64,000 nucleotides of DNA. Source: Nocardia spumae. Lineage in GTDB: Bacteria > Actinomycetota > Actinomycetes > Mycobacteriales > Mycobacteriaceae. The DNA lies in contig NZ_JAJFZL010000001.1 of the NCBI RefSeq assembly GCF_020733635.1, positions 1,426,001 through 1,490,000 of the forward strand, in the 5' to 3' direction. Below, piece by piece: positions 38,357 through 46,590 of the stretch. Position 1 is the stretch's first letter, and each line of letters starts with the position of its first letter. Both the position numbers and the translations under genes were made by a program. The notes under the pieces were generated by a model. It worked only from the letters and a program-made list of their open reading frames with translations, made no database searches and was not told the origin of the DNA.

Positions 38357-39748
38357 GTGATCCGATGCGGTGTCTACCTTCGGCAGTCCGACGACGCTGA
38401 CGACGATGAGCTCGCGGTCTCCCGCCAGTGGGACGAAGTCGTGAAGTTCGTCTGCGAACCGCGGGGCTGGGAGCCGGTGCGCTACTGCGACAACGACCGC
38501 ACCGCGGTCGGCGACAAGCGCAAGCTGCCAGACCGCGACCGGATGTTGCGTGATGTGGAGGCCGGTCGACTGCAGGCCATCGCGTCGTGGGATCTCGACA
38601 GGCTCTATCGCGAGCCGATCGACCTCGAGCACATCATCGGTGTCGCCGACCGCTACCGCACCATGCTCGCCACGGTATCGGGTGACGTGGACCTATCCAC
38701 CGACAACGGCAGGTTGTTCGCGCGGATCAAAGGTGCGGTGGCGAAGGCCGAGACGGAGCGTCGTAGCGCGCGCCAGAAAGCGAAGTACCGGCAGCTCGCC
38801 GAAGCGGGGAAGAACTACAGCTCCCGGCGCCCGTTCGGCCGGCATCATGACGGCACGCTGCACGAGGTCGAAGCGCCGGCGCTCGCCGAGGCGTACGAGC
38901 TGATCTTGTCTGGGCATACGTTGCACAGCATCTGCGCCGATTGGAACCGGCGCGGGATCAAGACGACACTCGGGAACGAGTGGCGCTCGCCGACCCAACT
39001 GTCCACGGTGATGAAGAACCCGCGCAATGCCGGGTGGAAGTCCTACCGGCGGCAGATCCTCGATGAGGTCGAGGTGGGTTGGGACCGTATCGTTTCGCCG
39101 GATGTGTGGCGCGCTGTGAATGAGGTTCTGTCGGACCCGTCGAGGCGTCCTGTGGATGTGGCGCGCAAACATCAGCTCACGGGGATCGCGTTGTGTGGCG
39201 AGTGTGCACTGGAGGATCGGCACACGACCGTGAAGGCCGCGAAGACGTCTTCATCGAAGGCGCAGCTGATCTACCGGTGCCGGAAGTGTTTCCGTGTGAC
39301 TCACCTGATGTCGGAGGTGGACGACCTCATCGATGCTCTGGTGATCGGTCGCCTGTCTCAGCCGGATGCGGCGGAGCTGCTGATCGATCAGCGGCATCCG
39401 GACTTGGATGTAAAGCGGTCGGAGGCGGCCGCATTGCGGGAGCGGATGAAGTCGGCGGCGCTGATGCACGCTGATGGCGACATGACCGACGAGCAGTTCA
39501 GGGTGTCGACGCGGCGTACGAAGGAGAAGCTGGCGGCGATCGAGCAGGCGATCGAGGATGCGAACCGGTCGCGGTTGTTCAAGGGGGCGGTCGGCCTCGG
39601 CGCGGTGAAATTCCCGGAGCTGCATCTGGATCGGCGCAGGGCGATTATCGACTCGCTGATGACGATTACGTTGTTGCGCAGGTCCCTTAGGGAGCCGTTC
39701 GATCCGAATTCAGTTGTCGTGGAATGGAAGGGCTGGCCGTCGGACTAA
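38357..39748 (+). CDS. Large serine recombinase (phage integrase)
   Basis: 463 aa from GTG at 38357, with AAAGG 8 nt upstream; two codons earlier in the frame are alternatives. Resolvase domain with catalytic Ser11 in YLRQSDD, SWDLDRLYR near 80. Recombinase domain with the FGRHHDG and NPRNAGWKSY patterns, then a zinc ribbon CGECALEDRHTT...CRKCF, and a coiled-coil C-terminus. It integrates the phage at a short attB. First gene of the prophage. Confidence 0.92.
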   Translation: MIRCGVYLRQSDDADDDELAVSRQWDEVVKFVCEPRGWEPVRYCDNDRTAVGDKRKLPDRDRMLRDVEAGRLQAIASWDLDRLYREPIDLEHIIGVADRYRTMLATVSGDVDLSTDNGRLFARIKGAVAKAETERRSARQKAKYRQLAEAGKNYSSRRPFGRHHDGTLHEVEAPALAEAYELILSGHTLHSICADWNRRGIKTTLGNEWRSPTQLSTVMKNPRNAGWKSYRRQILDEVEVGWDRIVSPDVWRAVNEVLSDPSRRPVDVARKHQLTGIALCGECALEDRHTTVKAAKTSSSKAQLIYRCRKCFRVTHLMSEVDDLIDALVIGRLSQPDAAELLIDQRHPDLDVKRSEAAALRERMKSAALMHADGDMTDEQFRVSTRRTKEKLAAIEQAIEDANRSRLFKGAVGLGAVKFPELHLDRRRAIIDSLMTITLLRRSLREPFDPNSVVVEWKGWPSD

Positions 39749-40127
39749 ATCCCTGATGATCTTCGTAATCGCCTGGAAGTAGCGGGTTTTCGCGCCGTGT
39801 CGCGCCTGGTCGGGGGCTGCCCGCGATTCACTGGCGAACTACAGGGTAATCAGTAGGCGGCCGTGCTGTGTCTGGACGCGCGTCCGGCTACCGCGCAGGT
39901 GAAACGCAATATTTTCGTGATGTTGCGAATCGTGGTGCGGTGTAGCGGATTCCGCAATCGGGACGATGTGGGCGGCCCGGGAAAAATGGAAAGCGTTCCG
40001 GCAAACTGCCAGTGGTTGATTGAACCCGAAAGTATGATCGGAAACACATCGGGGCAAAACCGGCGGACTCATCGGGGTGAGTCACGGGCAGTGTGAGTAA
40101 CCCATGTGAGAAGAAGAGGGCAAGACG
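39749..40127. other. 379-bp gap
   Basis: Less GC-rich than its flanks. Frames on both strands here do not show domains or good starts. A purine-rich site GAAGAAGAGGG lies just before the next small frame. Confidence 0.4.
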
Positions 40128-40433
40128 ATGAGGTCACGCGAGGAGGGTCCATTACGGACCCAGTCAGGCTCACGGTTGATAGGCGACAAGGCTGTTCCGG
40201 GTAGGCGGAACGAGACGCGTGAGACGACCAACGTCGACGAAAACCGCGCGAGCCCGGAGGCACTCTCGTGCCTGCTGCGGCGGATGGATCCCGATTCGCT
40301 GAGACGCACTGTCGGATCCGCCGGCGCGCGACGCGTTAGACGGGGGAGAGTCACGTGGTGTGACGTGGTGCTCGGTGCTCTGCAGATGGGTCGTGATCCT
40401 GTCGCGCTATTTCGGGCTGGGAAGGTCCTTTAG
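40128..40433 (+). CDS. Hypothetical basic protein
   Basis: 101 aa, Arg-rich, no recognised domain. GAAGAAGAGGG about 10 nt upstream of the ATG is a possible ribosome site. It overlaps the repressor 3' end by 27 nt tail to tail. Weak evidence. Confidence 0.35.
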   Translation: MRSREEGPLRTQSGSRLIGDKAVPGRRNETRETTNVDENRASPEALSCLLRRMDPDSLRRTVGSAGARRVRRGRVTWCDVVLGALQMGRDPVALFRAGKVL

Positions 40434-40679
40434 GGCCATCTCGGCAAAGTCTCCCATGGACGTGTCCAGGGCGTGAAGGATCTTCGCGAGTTGGGTGAGG
40501 GTCGGTGAGCCCTCCCCGTTCTCGAACCGTCGGATGGTGCTGAGGCCGAGACCGGTCCGTCGCTTCAACTCATCGCGGGTGACCCGCTTCTCCGCGCGGA
40601 GTCCTCGCAGCTTATCGCCGGTGGCGGTGTTGATCGCTGCGGCGAGTGCGTCTAGGGCTTCCTGGTCCATGGTGAACAT
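40407..40679 (-). CDS. XRE-type lysogeny repressor
   Basis: 90 aa from ATG at 40679, or 87 from 40670. HTH_3 fold: LRGLRAEKRVTRDELKRRTGLG, STIRRFENGEGSPTLTQLAK. It is transcribed away from the early operon and separated from it by the palindromic operators, as in a CI/Cro switch. Short for a repressor; no dimerisation domain is visible. Confidence 0.8.
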   Translation of the reverse strand: MFTMDQEALDALAAAINTATGDKLRGLRAEKRVTRDELKRRTGLGLSTIRRFENGEGSPTLTQLAKILHALDTSMGDFAEMALKDLPSPK

Positions 40680-40715
40680 TTTCCGTTCACATCTGACTTT
40701 TTGCAACTCGTGACT

Positions 40716-40822
40716 ACCCAGATCTGGGTGGTTTCTGAACTGTGCCCGTAGCCAGTCGGTAACGGCTGTTCATTTGTGAACAACATTTGTCCTTACATCG
40801 GTTGCTACTATCCAAATTTGGA
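40716..40822. promoter_or_regulatory. Divergent switch region with related palindromic operators
   Basis: ACCCAGATCTGGGT (40716-40729) and TCCAAATTTGGA (40811-40822) are perfect palindromes sharing CCA(G/A)AT(C/T)TGG. GTTCATTTGTGAAC (40768-40781) is a third dyad. An extended -10 TGCTACTAT (40803-40811) for the rightward operon abuts the second operator, so a bound repressor would cover the start. Confidence 0.7.
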
Positions 40823-40836
40823 CGTAATCTGTTCAC

Positions 40837-41055
40837 ATGAATCAGCTCGACAAGGCCGCATCGGAGAGCGTACTCCGGGCGATGGCCGAAGCTGGCATAA
40901 GTCTCGAAGAGCTCGCCCCACTGATCGGGATGCACGAGAAGACCCTCCTGAAGCGACTTACCCAAGGTCCGTGGAGACTGGTCGAGCTCTGGACGATTGC
41001 CCAGGTCATCGGATGTTCGCCTCGGAGTCTCGTGACCGGCGAGGTGGCGGCATGA
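40837..41055 (+). CDS. Small HTH protein (Cro- or excisionase-like)
   Basis: 72 aa with one HTH: AMAEAGISLEELAPLIGMHEKTLLKRL. First gene of the rightward operon, 14 nt below the operator. Cro-like role is inferred from position. Confidence 0.65.
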   Translation: MNQLDKAASESVLRAMAEAGISLEELAPLIGMHEKTLLKRLTQGPWRLVELWTIAQVIGCSPRSLVTGEVAA

Positions 41056-41201
41056 CCCGGCGCGCAAATTACGAAGAGTCCAAGGCGAAGTGGATCGCAC
41101 AGCAGCTGGCCGCCGCGCCGCCGCTCACCGATCGACAGAAGGTCATTATCCGCGGGGCGCTGCTCCCGGCTATCCGTCGCGTGCGGGGTGAAGCGGCATG
41201 A
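41052..41201 (+). CDS. Small phage protein
   Basis: 49 aa, helical, basic; ATGA overlap on both sides. No domain. Confidence 0.6.
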   Translation: MTRRANYEESKAKWIAQQLAAAPPLTDRQKVIIRGALLPAIRRVRGEAA

Positions 41202-42082
41202 GCATCGAGCTGACCCCATTCACTGCGTCCCCGTTCGATGCGATCCGCCGGACTCGGCTGGATGGCTCGGAGTACTGGTCGGCGCGGGACCTGATGCCAC
41301 TGCTCGGCTACGACCGGTGGGAGAACTTCGCCCGCTGCATCAAGGAGGCGCAGCGCGCCGCCGCGATCACGGCCGGAGAAGGCAACCTTCGCGATGTCAC
41401 GAAGGTTGTCGAACGAGAGAGTCGCGGTTCGATCAACGTTCCGGACGTCGAGATGACTCGGTATGGCGCGTACATGGTGGCCATGTCCTGCGACGGGCGC
41501 AAGAGTGAAGTCGCGGCGGCGAAGACCTACTTCGCGGTTCGCACTCATGAGGCAGAGATCGCGCAGGCGATCGACATGTCCGATCCGCTGGCGGTCATCG
41601 AAGCCGAGTCGGCGCGGGTCGCCAAGGCCGTCGAAATCGCACGCGGCGAACGCATCCGCGCCGACAAGGCTGAGAAGCGGCTCGCTGCCGAGCAGAAGCA
41701 TCGCGCCGCGATCGAGGCCGGAGACGGAATCGACCTCACAACCTTCGGCAAGAAGTACTTCTCCGAGGTCCGCAAGACCGACTTTGAGCAGCACCTGTAC
41801 GACCACGGGTACCTGATCGACCAGCGCAACACCCGAGTTCGGGCGGACGGCACCACAGCTGATGGCTACGACCATCGCAAGCCGACCGCGAAGGGCCGCG
41901 CGTACATCTACTCGCACGACCAGGGCACTTACGGCGGCCGACGCCGATTCGCTCCCCGGGTTCGACCGACGGCGGAGGTCGCCCTGCGGGACGCGCTTGC
42001 CGCCGAGGGGTTGCCGGTCAACACGCACTCCACGGGCCTGGTTCTGCTCACCGAATCTGACATGAAGGAGTTGGGGGCGTGA
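41198..42082 (+). CDS. DinD/BRO-type phage antirepressor
   Basis: 294 aa. N-terminal DinD/BRO-like domain (about 12-120): GSEYWSARDLMPLLGYDRWENF, RCIKEA, and YMVAMSCDGRK. A coiled middle and a basic KilAC-like C-terminus with YLIDQRNTRVRA and TAKGRAYIY. Such proteins counter repression or act during SOS. Position beside the switch supports this. Confidence 0.8.
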   Translation: MSIELTPFTASPFDAIRRTRLDGSEYWSARDLMPLLGYDRWENFARCIKEAQRAAAITAGEGNLRDVTKVVERESRGSINVPDVEMTRYGAYMVAMSCDGRKSEVAAAKTYFAVRTHEAEIAQAIDMSDPLAVIEAESARVAKAVEIARGERIRADKAEKRLAAEQKHRAAIEAGDGIDLTTFGKKYFSEVRKTDFEQHLYDHGYLIDQRNTRVRADGTTADGYDHRKPTAKGRAYIYSHDQGTYGGRRRFAPRVRPTAEVALRDALAAEGLPVNTHSTGLVLLTESDMKELGA

Positions 42083-42414
42083 AGCGCTACCTGTACCGCG
42101 TCCAGATCGTGGCGTACCCCCCGGGATCATGGAACGAGGACGAGTTCGGCAGCTACCGGAATCCCCAGTGGGAGCCCGAAGGATGGGAGCCCGACGAGGA
42201 GTACATCGATCGGTTCGGGTCGTCGCAGTTCTACTGGCCGACCACGAACAAGGAATGGAAGTCGCGCTCGTCGGCGATGAAGCGCAAGGAGCTGATCGAG
42301 AGCTACGGCGCGACGGCGATCATCCAGCGCAGCTCGGAGATCATCTGGCCTGCCGATGGTTTCGAGCGCGTCGAGGATGGCCTACTGGCCCGGGCGCAGG
42401 GCGGTGCGGCATGA
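42079..42414 (+). CDS. Hypothetical phage protein rich in Trp, Tyr and Glu
   Basis: 111 aa; three short WEPEGWEP-type repeats near 30. No recognised domain. ATGA overlaps. Confidence 0.6.
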   Translation: MKRYLYRVQIVAYPPGSWNEDEFGSYRNPQWEPEGWEPDEEYIDRFGSSQFYWPTTNKEWKSRSSAMKRKELIESYGATAIIQRSSEIIWPADGFERVEDGLLARAQGGAA

Positions 42415-42743
42415 GCGCTGCGACTCTTCGTACTTCCGCCCTGATCGTCTACTACTCCGTCTGTGTCGCTGCTGCGTCGGTGGTGATCTGCGGGGCCATG
42501 TACTTGCCGGGCTGGATCGATGTGGACCAGTTCTTGTGGGGTGTGCGTTTCGGGCTCGCTGTCGTGGGCGGCGGTGTGGCCGGCGGATTGGTGTTCGTGG
42601 TGTTCGGTGTCGTGAGTTTCCTCGGTAGCGGTCGTCACGCTCTGTCTGCCGAGGACGGGGCGTGCCCGGTTGAACACCCTGCCGCCGACGTTTCGTTGGC
42701 GCTCCCGGGTACGTCCCACCCCCGAGAGGCGGTCCGGCGATGA
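42411..42743 (+). CDS. Small two-helix membrane protein
   Basis: 110 aa with hydrophobic helices at about 10-30 and 42-70, and a polar C-terminus. Role unknown, possibly superinfection immunity. Confidence 0.6.
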   Translation: MSAATLRTSALIVYYSVCVAAASVVICGAMYLPGWIDVDQFLWGVRFGLAVVGGGVAGGLVFVVFGVVSFLGSGRHALSAEDGACPVEHPAADVSLALPGTSHPREAVRR

Positions 42744-43039
42744 ACGCCCTTGCTGATTGCAAGTTCGGATACGTCGAGCAAGACGGCGACCGGTACTGCC
42801 ATGAGCACGGTTCGTTCCAAGAGTGCTGGCACGAGAACCGGAGCCATTGCCCGCGCTATGTGGCCATGTGCGCCGAGGCGGCTGCCGAGCGTCGCCGCGT
42901 CAAGTCCGAGACCTCCTCATCGCATGTCGATTCTGCTCCGTGCGATGAGGATGCGCCCTCCGCGCTGTCACGTGACACCGCGGCCGCGGAGGGCGTTTCC
43001 AAACTTCCGGCACCCGATGCCGGGGGAGATAGCGAGTAA
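42740..43039 (+). CDS. Cys/His-rich hypothetical protein
   Basis: 99 aa. First 45 residues carry a C-x14-H-H-C-H-C-C cluster (CKFGY...CHEHG...CWHENRSHC...C) that could bind zinc; the rest is disordered. Its 3' end contains the start of the hairpin at 43032. Confidence 0.6.
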   Translation: MNALADCKFGYVEQDGDRYCHEHGSFQECWHENRSHCPRYVAMCAEAAAERRRVKSETSSSHVDSAPCDEDAPSALSRDTAAAEGVSKLPAPDAGGDSE

Positions 43040-43051
43040 CCCCTTACTCGC
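43032..43051 (+). terminator. Hairpin between early genes
   Basis: GCGAGTAA-cccc-TTACTCGC, 8-bp perfect stem with a 4-base loop, ending 42 nt before the next ATG. Confidence 0.5.
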
Positions 43052-43093
43052 CTGAATGTCCGAACACCACTTCGAACGAGAGAAGTCTACCTG

Positions 43094-43318
43094 ATGTCCG
43101 TGACAACACCGGGCTGGCAGCAGCACCTCCAGACCCTGCTGGCCGCCCCTGCGGATTCCTTCGATCACCGATTCGGCGAGCGTCTCGCGGCCGCCGACGA
43201 CGACCAGGCGTGGTCACTGCTGACCACCGTGATCGTCGAAGACCCCTGCTCCACACACGAGTACAAGGTGGCCGCGCGCATGCTCGGTCATCTCGCCGAG
43301 ACCGAGGTGGCGTTGTGA
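43094..43318 (+). CDS. Hypothetical phage protein
   Basis: 74 aa, acidic. GTGA overlap to the next gene. No domain. Confidence 0.55.
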   Translation: MSVTTPGWQQHLQTLLAAPADSFDHRFGERLAAADDDQAWSLLTTVIVEDPCSTHEYKVAARMLGHLAETEVAL

Positions 43319-43566
43319 ACCTCGCGGAGTACATGGCGTGGACGGACGGCATCCTCCGTTACCTGGGTGGCTTGTTGAGTCACCCGGCCGGCACTCCGGA
43401 GTGGGAGATCGGCCGCGAGTTCGCGCTGAAGGGTGACGACAACCTGCGGTTGCAGTACGTCGGCAATTTGTTGATCGATCGGCCGCAGGGGTCGCGTGAG
43501 CATGAGATCGCGTGGGAGTTGCGGGGTTTGATCCTGCGCTGGTCGGCTGTGGACGGTGCGGCATGA
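43315..43566 (+). CDS. Hypothetical phage protein
   Basis: 83 aa from GTG, helical. No domain recognised. Confidence 0.55.
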   Translation: MNLAEYMAWTDGILRYLGGLLSHPAGTPEWEIGREFALKGDDNLRLQYVGNLLIDRPQGSREHEIAWELRGLILRWSAVDGAA

Positions 43567-43718
43567 GCATCGCTACCGCGTTCGTGCATGAGCTGATCGA
43601 CGGCATCCGTCACCACCGTCACAGCCACGACACCCCCGCCAGAACGGTTCCCGCCGCAGCGGATTGGGACGACTGGCATTACGCCGACGCCCGCGCCCCG
43701 TGGGAAGACGAGCACTGA
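43563..43718 (+). CDS. Small His-rich phage protein
   Basis: 51 aa with HHRHSH near 17-22 and three Trp near the C-terminus. Last of this coupled run; a hairpin follows. Confidence 0.5.
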   Translation: MSIATAFVHELIDGIRHHRHSHDTPARTVPAAADWDDWHYADARAPWEDEH

Positions 43719-43732
43719 CCTACCGATGAAGC

Positions 43733-43761
43733 GGCCCGGCGAGCGCCTATCTCGCCGGGCC
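43733..43761 (+). terminator. Intergenic hairpin, 11-bp stem
   Basis: GGCCCGGCGAG (43733-43743), 7-nt loop, CTCGCCGGGCC (43751-43761). It ends 27 nt before the next ATG. A very similar element is at 44564. Confidence 0.75.
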
Positions 43762-43788
43762 GTGAACACCAACAACAAGGAGAAATTG

Positions 43789-44211
43789 ATGTTCACCCGC
43801 AAGCATATCGCTGCTACCGCTGTCGCTGGCCTCGCTGTTCTCGGCCTGACCGCCTGCGACCCCGACACCACGAGCGGCCACCCGGCGCCGGTGTCGCGGA
43901 TGGCTGATGCCGCATCGACGTACACGGCGCCTACCTCACGGATGCCGATCGCGCGGTCGGCGACGCCGGCGAAACCGCTGTCGACGAACGGGCGCTGGAA
44001 GGTGCCCGAGCAGATCGGATACGGCACTTACGCGGTCACCCCGACCAGCGACCTGGGCGGGTACTGGGAGCAGACCGCAACTGTCGGTGCGGAGCCGGGC
44101 GATCCCGGGTTCATCGACAACGACTTCATCACCGGCCCGGATTTCGTGACGATCACGCCGGAGACGAAGTACATCAAGCTCGACGACGTCGTCCTCACCC
44201 TGGAGGGCTGA
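43789..44211 (+). CDS. Phage-encoded lipoprotein
   Basis: 140 aa with signal peptide and lipobox GLTAC (Cys21), an unstructured Ser/Thr/Pro segment and a beta-rich C-terminal domain (KVPEQIGYGTYAV, KYIKLDDVVLTLEG). AAGGAG is 9 nt upstream. A surface lipoprotein from a prophage may exclude other phages, but that is inference. Confidence 0.7.
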   Translation: MFTRKHIAATAVAGLAVLGLTACDPDTTSGHPAPVSRMADAASTYTAPTSRMPIARSATPAKPLSTNGRWKVPEQIGYGTYAVTPTSDLGGYWEQTATVGAEPGDPGFIDNDFITGPDFVTITPETKYIKLDDVVLTLEG

Positions 44212-44214
44212 CCG

Positions 44215-44421
44215 ATGGCGAAGAAGCCCAGCAACTACACGCTGCACCAGCTGGAAGACCAGGCCGATTTCTACGGGCTGCGGATGCACCGCGGTGATAA
44301 GGCCGTGGCCTTGTGGCTGCGAGCGATCCACGACGCGGCGAACAAGCGGATGTTGCAGGACGACAAGGCGTACAAGCGGCACTGCGATGCAGTCCGGGAG
44401 CAACAGCGGGGTGCGGCATGA
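44215..44421 (+). CDS. Small phage protein
   Basis: 68 aa, helical and basic. No domain. Confidence 0.5.
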   Translation: MAKKPSNYTLHQLEDQADFYGLRMHRGDKAVALWLRAIHDAANKRMLQDDKAYKRHCDAVREQQRGAA

Positions 44422-44555
44422 ACCTGCATCTGCCGCACCGCCCACACGTCGACGCCGACCTCGTCGAGCTGCTGGTGCTGATCGGGGGCGTCTTAATCCT
44501 CGGCCTTCTGGTCGTCGGCATCGCCTGGATCGCGTCCACCCCTATCCACCCCTGA
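44418..44555 (+). CDS. Single-span membrane peptide
   Basis: 45 aa, one clear helix LVELLVLIGGVLILGLLVVGI. ATGA overlap. Confidence 0.5.
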   Translation: MNLHLPHRPHVDADLVELLVLIGGVLILGLLVVGIAWIASTPIHP

Positions 44556-44563
44556 CATGAAAC

Positions 44564-44594
44564 GGCCGGGGCGAGCACTCATCTCGCCCCGGCC
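44564..44594 (+). terminator. Intergenic hairpin, 12-bp stem
   Basis: GGCCGGGGCGAG (44564-44575), 7-nt loop, CTCGCCCCGGCC (44583-44594), ending 25 nt before the next ATG. Stem bases and the preceding ATGAA resemble the element at 43733. Confidence 0.75.
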
Positions 44595-44619
44595 CCCAGA
44601 ACAACGAGGAGCGTACCCG

Positions 44620-44823
44620 ATGGGTAAGCACAACCGCCGCGGATGGCGGGCCCTGGTAGGCCAGATCTGCGCGAACCTGCCCGGCCGCCGCGACCCGCGG
44701 CACAGCGAGCAGCACCCGGCCCGTCTGCTGCCGGTCTACCCCGAGGGGGAATGGGGCGCTCGCGCGCTGGCCGCCCGTCTCGGCTACATCGACTTCCCGC
44801 TCGAGGATGGAGAGCAGCGATGA
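44620..44823 (+). CDS. Small basic phage protein
   Basis: 67 aa, Arg-rich. GAGGAG precedes the start. Confidence 0.5.
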   Translation: MGKHNRRGWRALVGQICANLPGRRDPRHSEQHPARLLPVYPEGEWGARALAARLGYIDFPLEDGEQR

Positions 44824-45011
44824 TCGCCGACCGTCTCCCTGAGCATCTGGAAGTCGCTGCCGCGCTGGGTGTGTTGGCTGAGGATCTCGCGTTCATGGGC
44901 CAGGACGACATGGCTGATCGGGCTCGCGCGTTGGCGTCGCGGCTCGGGTATATCACCGAACACCCCCGGCACGAGCTGGATTTCGCGCTGTTGCAGGGCG
45001 GTGCGCGATGA
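44820..45011 (+). CDS. Small phage protein
   Basis: 63 aa, helical; no domain. Confidence 0.5.
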   Translation: MIADRLPEHLEVAAALGVLAEDLAFMGQDDMADRARALASRLGYITEHPRHELDFALLQGGAR

Positions 45012-45217
45012 GCGAGCCCTGGTTCCTGGCCCCGGAACGCTGCGCCGAGCGTGGTGCCCGGATGCAGCTGCTCGGCCATGTCGGCTGCCGCTGCCAGTAC
45101 TGCACGTACGAGTTCGAGCCTTCCCCGATCCCGGTGGATAACGAGGGCATCGATGTGGGCGCCGACTGGGACCGCGCCCGCGACAGGTCAATCGACTACG
45201 AGAACGGGGTGCTGTGA
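45008..45217 (+). CDS. Cys-rich small phage protein
   Basis: 69 aa with a CxxxxxxxxxxxxGCRCQYC cluster that could hold zinc; acidic tail. Confidence 0.55.
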   Translation: MSEPWFLAPERCAERGARMQLLGHVGCRCQYCTYEFEPSPIPVDNEGIDVGADWDRARDRSIDYENGVL

Positions 45218-45501
45218 TGGGCAACCCGATGACCGACGGCACAACCGCCGCCACCGGATTCGGATCAACTCCCGGTGAGCGTGATCTGGCGCGGAAGACG
45301 GTGTGCCACCACGCCGCCGATGTGGCCGAGGCGAAGGACCTGCTGTCCATGCTCGGCCTTCTCGACGAGAAGGAGCACGATCCGGGTCGCTGCCGGGTGT
45401 GCGGTGCCGAGTTGAGCCTGAAGCAGATGTCGCCGAAGTGGGGGTTGAAGGGCGCCTGCGGGAAGGCATGCAAGCGGCGCATGTTGGAGGGCATGGCATG
45501 A
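45217..45501 (+). CDS. Zinc-finger-like phage protein
   Basis: 94 aa from ATG (a GTG one codon earlier is possible). CRVCGAE and later CGKAC suggest a four-Cys zinc site. Confidence 0.55.
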   Translation: MGNPMTDGTTAATGFGSTPGERDLARKTVCHHAADVAEAKDLLSMLGLLDEKEHDPGRCRVCGAELSLKQMSPKWGLKGACGKACKRRMLEGMA

Positions 45502-46055
45502 GCGAGACCGTGATGCCGGCGTGCCGGGTGTCGGGATACGACCCGGACGTCTGGTACCCAGACCGGGCAGACACGAAGACCGCGGACACCGCCCGCGGGG
45601 TGTGCAAGCAGTGCAGCATCAGCAGCTGGTGTATCAGAGACGCCCTGCAGCGGGGCGAGAGATTCGGCATTCATGGCGGATTCAACCTCGCCGATGACGC
45701 TGAGTGGAAGCTGGCGAAGAAGCTTCACGGCGGCCAGATGCTCATGCCTGCGGTCGCCCGGCCTGTCCGTATCCGTCGAGAGATTGTTTGCGCTGACTGC
45801 GGCCTCACGTTCGAGACGCGCCGCACCGGTGCGGTGAAGTGTCCGCAGTGCGTGCAGGGTCTTGTGCCGATCGGCCCGACGCGGGAGAAGGTGCGCGAGT
45901 TGCGCGCGGCCGGCTGGACGTCCAACCAGATCGCCGCGGCCGCGGGCGTCGCGCCGTCGTCAGTGCGGGGGATCGACTACAAGGTCGAGCGGGACTGGGT
46001 CCTGCGAGACACCGAGCGGCGGATCCTGGCGATCCAGATTCCGGTGGTGGCGTGA
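45498..46055 (+). CDS. WhiB-like regulator fused to zinc ribbon and HTH
   Basis: 185 aa. WhiB iron-sulphur cysteines: C9, C36, C39 and C45 (C-x26-C-xx-C-x5-C), with GIHGG (57-61) in place of the usual GVWGG turn. A second module has CADC (98-101) and CPQC (115-118), a zinc ribbon, and residues 129-160 form an HTH (RELRAAGWTSNQIAAAAGVA). Mycobacteriophage WhiB proteins can repress host whiB genes and cause superinfection effects, so a host-control role is plausible. The extra zinc ribbon and HTH are unusual. Confidence 0.82.
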   Translation: MSETVMPACRVSGYDPDVWYPDRADTKTADTARGVCKQCSISSWCIRDALQRGERFGIHGGFNLADDAEWKLAKKLHGGQMLMPAVARPVRIRREIVCADCGLTFETRRTGAVKCPQCVQGLVPIGPTREKVRELRAAGWTSNQIAAAAGVAPSSVRGIDYKVERDWVLRDTERRILAIQIPVVA

Positions 46056-46405
46056 TGCCCGAGATGCCGTTGCAGGTCGTCACATCGCATGACGTCCGCA
46101 CCGACACTGGCCTCGTCTCGGCGGGCACCCCGCTGCTGGTGGTGCCGTCGCCGGATGGTGGCTGGCTGGCGCTGCCGCAACCCGGGGCGCCTGTGCGCCC
46201 GTTCAGGGTGCCGGTAGGCAGCGTGAAGAAGGGCAAGGCGCTCCTCGACAGCATCCATGCCCGCCATGACTACCGGTTCGCGCGGGAGGTTCTGGGCTGG
46301 AGCCACGCTCGGGCGCTCCAGTGGATCGAGCGCGGGTATGGGAGGTCGCAGCGTCAGGTGCAGCGGTGGGGTTTCACTGCGTCGGATCCAGGGGTGGCCG
46401 CGTGA
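46055..46405 (+). CDS. Hypothetical phage protein
   Basis: 116 aa. Ends GYGRSQRQVQRWGF in a basic segment. A GTG one codon earlier overlaps the WhiB stop. No domain. Confidence 0.55.
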   Translation: MPEMPLQVVTSHDVRTDTGLVSAGTPLLVVPSPDGGWLALPQPGAPVRPFRVPVGSVKKGKALLDSIHARHDYRFAREVLGWSHARALQWIERGYGRSQRQVQRWGFTASDPGVAA

Positions 46406-46590
46406 ACCTGACGATCAACGGTCACCGTCTCCGCGCGCGCTCCGGCCTGACGGAGTTGGTGGTCGAACACGACATCGATGGCCGAGTCCATATCACCGTC
46501 CACGACGCCACGGGGCCTGGCAATACCGCCGACTTCAACCAGGCCGACTCCGACGTGATCGCCGACTTCATCAAGGGAGGACAGCCGTGA
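46402..46590 (+). CDS. Small phage protein
   Basis: 62 aa from GTG, predicted beta-rich. No domain. Confidence 0.5.
   Translation: MNLTINGHRLRARSGLTELVVEHDIDGRVHITVHDATGPGNTADFNQADSDVIADFIKGGQP

Noticed and set aside
39839..40102. Several overlapping short frames of 64-77 codons
   Set aside because: They overlap one another on both strands, and none has a domain or a clear ribosome site.
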